A stretch of DNA of 59,226 nucleotides from an uncultured Bacteroides sp. (GTDB lineage: Bacteria > Bacteroidota > Bacteroidia > Bacteroidales > Bacteroidaceae): the NCBI RefSeq assembly GCF_937912035.1, contig NZ_CALDPF010000040.1, positions 1 to 59,226 of the forward strand. The letters are read 5' to 3'. Below are positions 58,652 through 59,226 of this stretch, in pieces. The notes under the pieces were generated by a model, which ran no database searches, was not told the DNA's origin, and was given only the letters and a program-made list of their open reading frames with translations. Each line of letters begins with the position of its first letter. Positions within the stretch are counted from its first letter, which is position 1. The position numbers and the translations under genes were made by a program.

Positions 58652-59226
58652 CTAATTTACTGCCCAGTCGCTAATTGTGCCGGATTCAGAAGAGAATGAT
58701 GCACCGATCTTATATACTTTGCGGCTGTCTGTTGCATATTCACGCGCATATCCTTTTTCTTCTATCTGCTGAAGTGCTTCTTCTGCAGTACCGTCCAGTT
58801 TGAACTCAAAGATATATACGTAGTCCGATGTTTCCACTATGCAGTCCACACGTCCCTGGCTCTGAACCTTCTCGGCATAAACAGTATAAACACTCACCAG
58901 ACGCATAATGAGATAGAAAGTATATTGGAAATACCGTTCACGCTCCACCTCGTTTTCCTTGCGGCGCATTGTGTAAGGTATTCCGGAGAGGAAAGAAGTG
59001 AACAGCTCGCGTACCTGCTCCACTTCTCCTTTGCGAAGTGCTACAACAAGACTTCTTATCCACCCTCCGGTTTCTTCAGTAGGTTCCAGGTATGATGAAG
59101 CCACCATTGTAAGGAATCCCCCCTTAACCTCATTGTTCGGGAAATCAAGAAGGAAGGTATTGAAATCTCTGTCGTAAGCCTTTATTGTAAGATATCCGCT
59201 TTGATATATCATAGGCAAAGGGCGTT
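58652..59226 (-). CDS. C-terminal part of an AAA-ATPase-like protein with PD-(D/E)XK domain, 5' end outside the window
   Basis: The last 191 residues of a longer protein. The frame stays open to the window edge and reads RPLPMIYQSGYLTIKAYD, the usual join between the AAA-ATPase-like part and the C-terminal domain in this abundant Bacteroidales family. The PD-(D/E)XK nuclease-like motif is visible as GRVDCIVETSDYVYIFEFKLDG, followed by ALQQIEEKGYAREY. Family members are often many per genome. Their role is uncertain, and defence or mobile-element roles have been suggested. The Walker motifs would be beyond 59226. Confidence 0.88.
   Translation of the reverse strand, partial: RPLPMIYQSGYLTIKAYDRDFNTFLLDFPNNEVKGGFLTMVASSYLEPTEETGGWIRSLVVALRKGEVEQVRELFTSFLSGIPYTMRRKENEVERERYFQYTFYLIMRLVSVYTVYAEKVQSQGRVDCIVETSDYVYIFEFKLDGTAEEALQQIEEKGYAREYATDSRKVYKIGASFSSESGTISDWAVN

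Overview
The window is a chromosomal segment of a gut-type Bacteroidales bacterium (Bacteroides/Phocaeicola-like). This follows from gene content and order, from the absence of Shine-Dalgarno sequences, from many promoters of the Bacteroides form (TTTG/TTG, 19-21 bp, TAnnTTTG), from Rho with a long disordered N-terminal insert, and from an ECF sigma/FecR/TonB-receptor operon and a glycosaminoglycan-type lyase locus. No insertion sequence, prophage or CRISPR array is visible. Most genes are ordinary housekeeping genes.

Layout. 1-11.5 kb: a tRNA-Glu cut by the window edge, an orphan TrpB2, a TrkH/TrkA potassium uptake pair, MltG, a GH51 arabinofuranosidase, grpE-dnaJ, an ABC-F ATPase with a degenerate second half, and cytidine deaminase. 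11.5-12.9 kb: an 818-bp gene-poor stretch with two kinds of 11-bp-phased palindromic arrays, then an HU-like protein with a C-terminal helix-turn-helix-like extension. 13.0-18.6 kb: a sulfatase and GH88 facing a PL8-like lyase, probably a glycosaminoglycan unit. 18.6-21.9 kb: umuC and umuD in convergent orientation, an HpaII-type restriction-endonuclease-like protein without a methyltransferase, and a small unknown protein. 22-31 kb: GH13, fabD, thiD, manC, tpx, an ADP-ribosylglycohydrolase, a small periplasmic protein, an arginase-like protein and an MFS transporter. 31-35.5 kb: queD-queE, a LysM glucosaminidase flanked by both repeat-array types, rlmH, nadC and a DUF4923-like protein. 35.6-43.7 kb: a long minus-strand operon dnaN, DnaQ-like exonuclease, coaBC, recN, rlmB-like methyltransferase, pseudoprotease-TPR protein, lgt. 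43.9-53.9 kb: a DUF3127 OB-fold-like protein with an SSB-like tail, rho, ridA, clpC, gyrA and a TPR protein. 54-58.1 kb: ECF sigma, FecR anti-sigma and a FecA-type TonB receptor. 58.1-59.2 kb: a third palindromic array and a partial AAA-ATPase/PD-(D/E)XK gene.

The most unusual signal is non-coding. Three intergenic loci each carry exactly 88 bp made of four 22-bp units. Every unit is a near-perfect palindrome centred on ACACG-NN-CGTGT, so half-sites alternate in orientation every 11 bp. A second family, built on TTTAAA cores, has the same 11-bp pitch and occurs at two loci, and one TTTAAA array runs in phase into TTTGCAAA units. A triple 11-bp TTTGCAAA repeat also lies inside recN. The HU-like gene has both array types upstream, and the glucosaminidase gene has one on each side. 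The shared helical pitch with different core sequences suggests a family of structured DNA or RNA elements not explained by the annotated genes.
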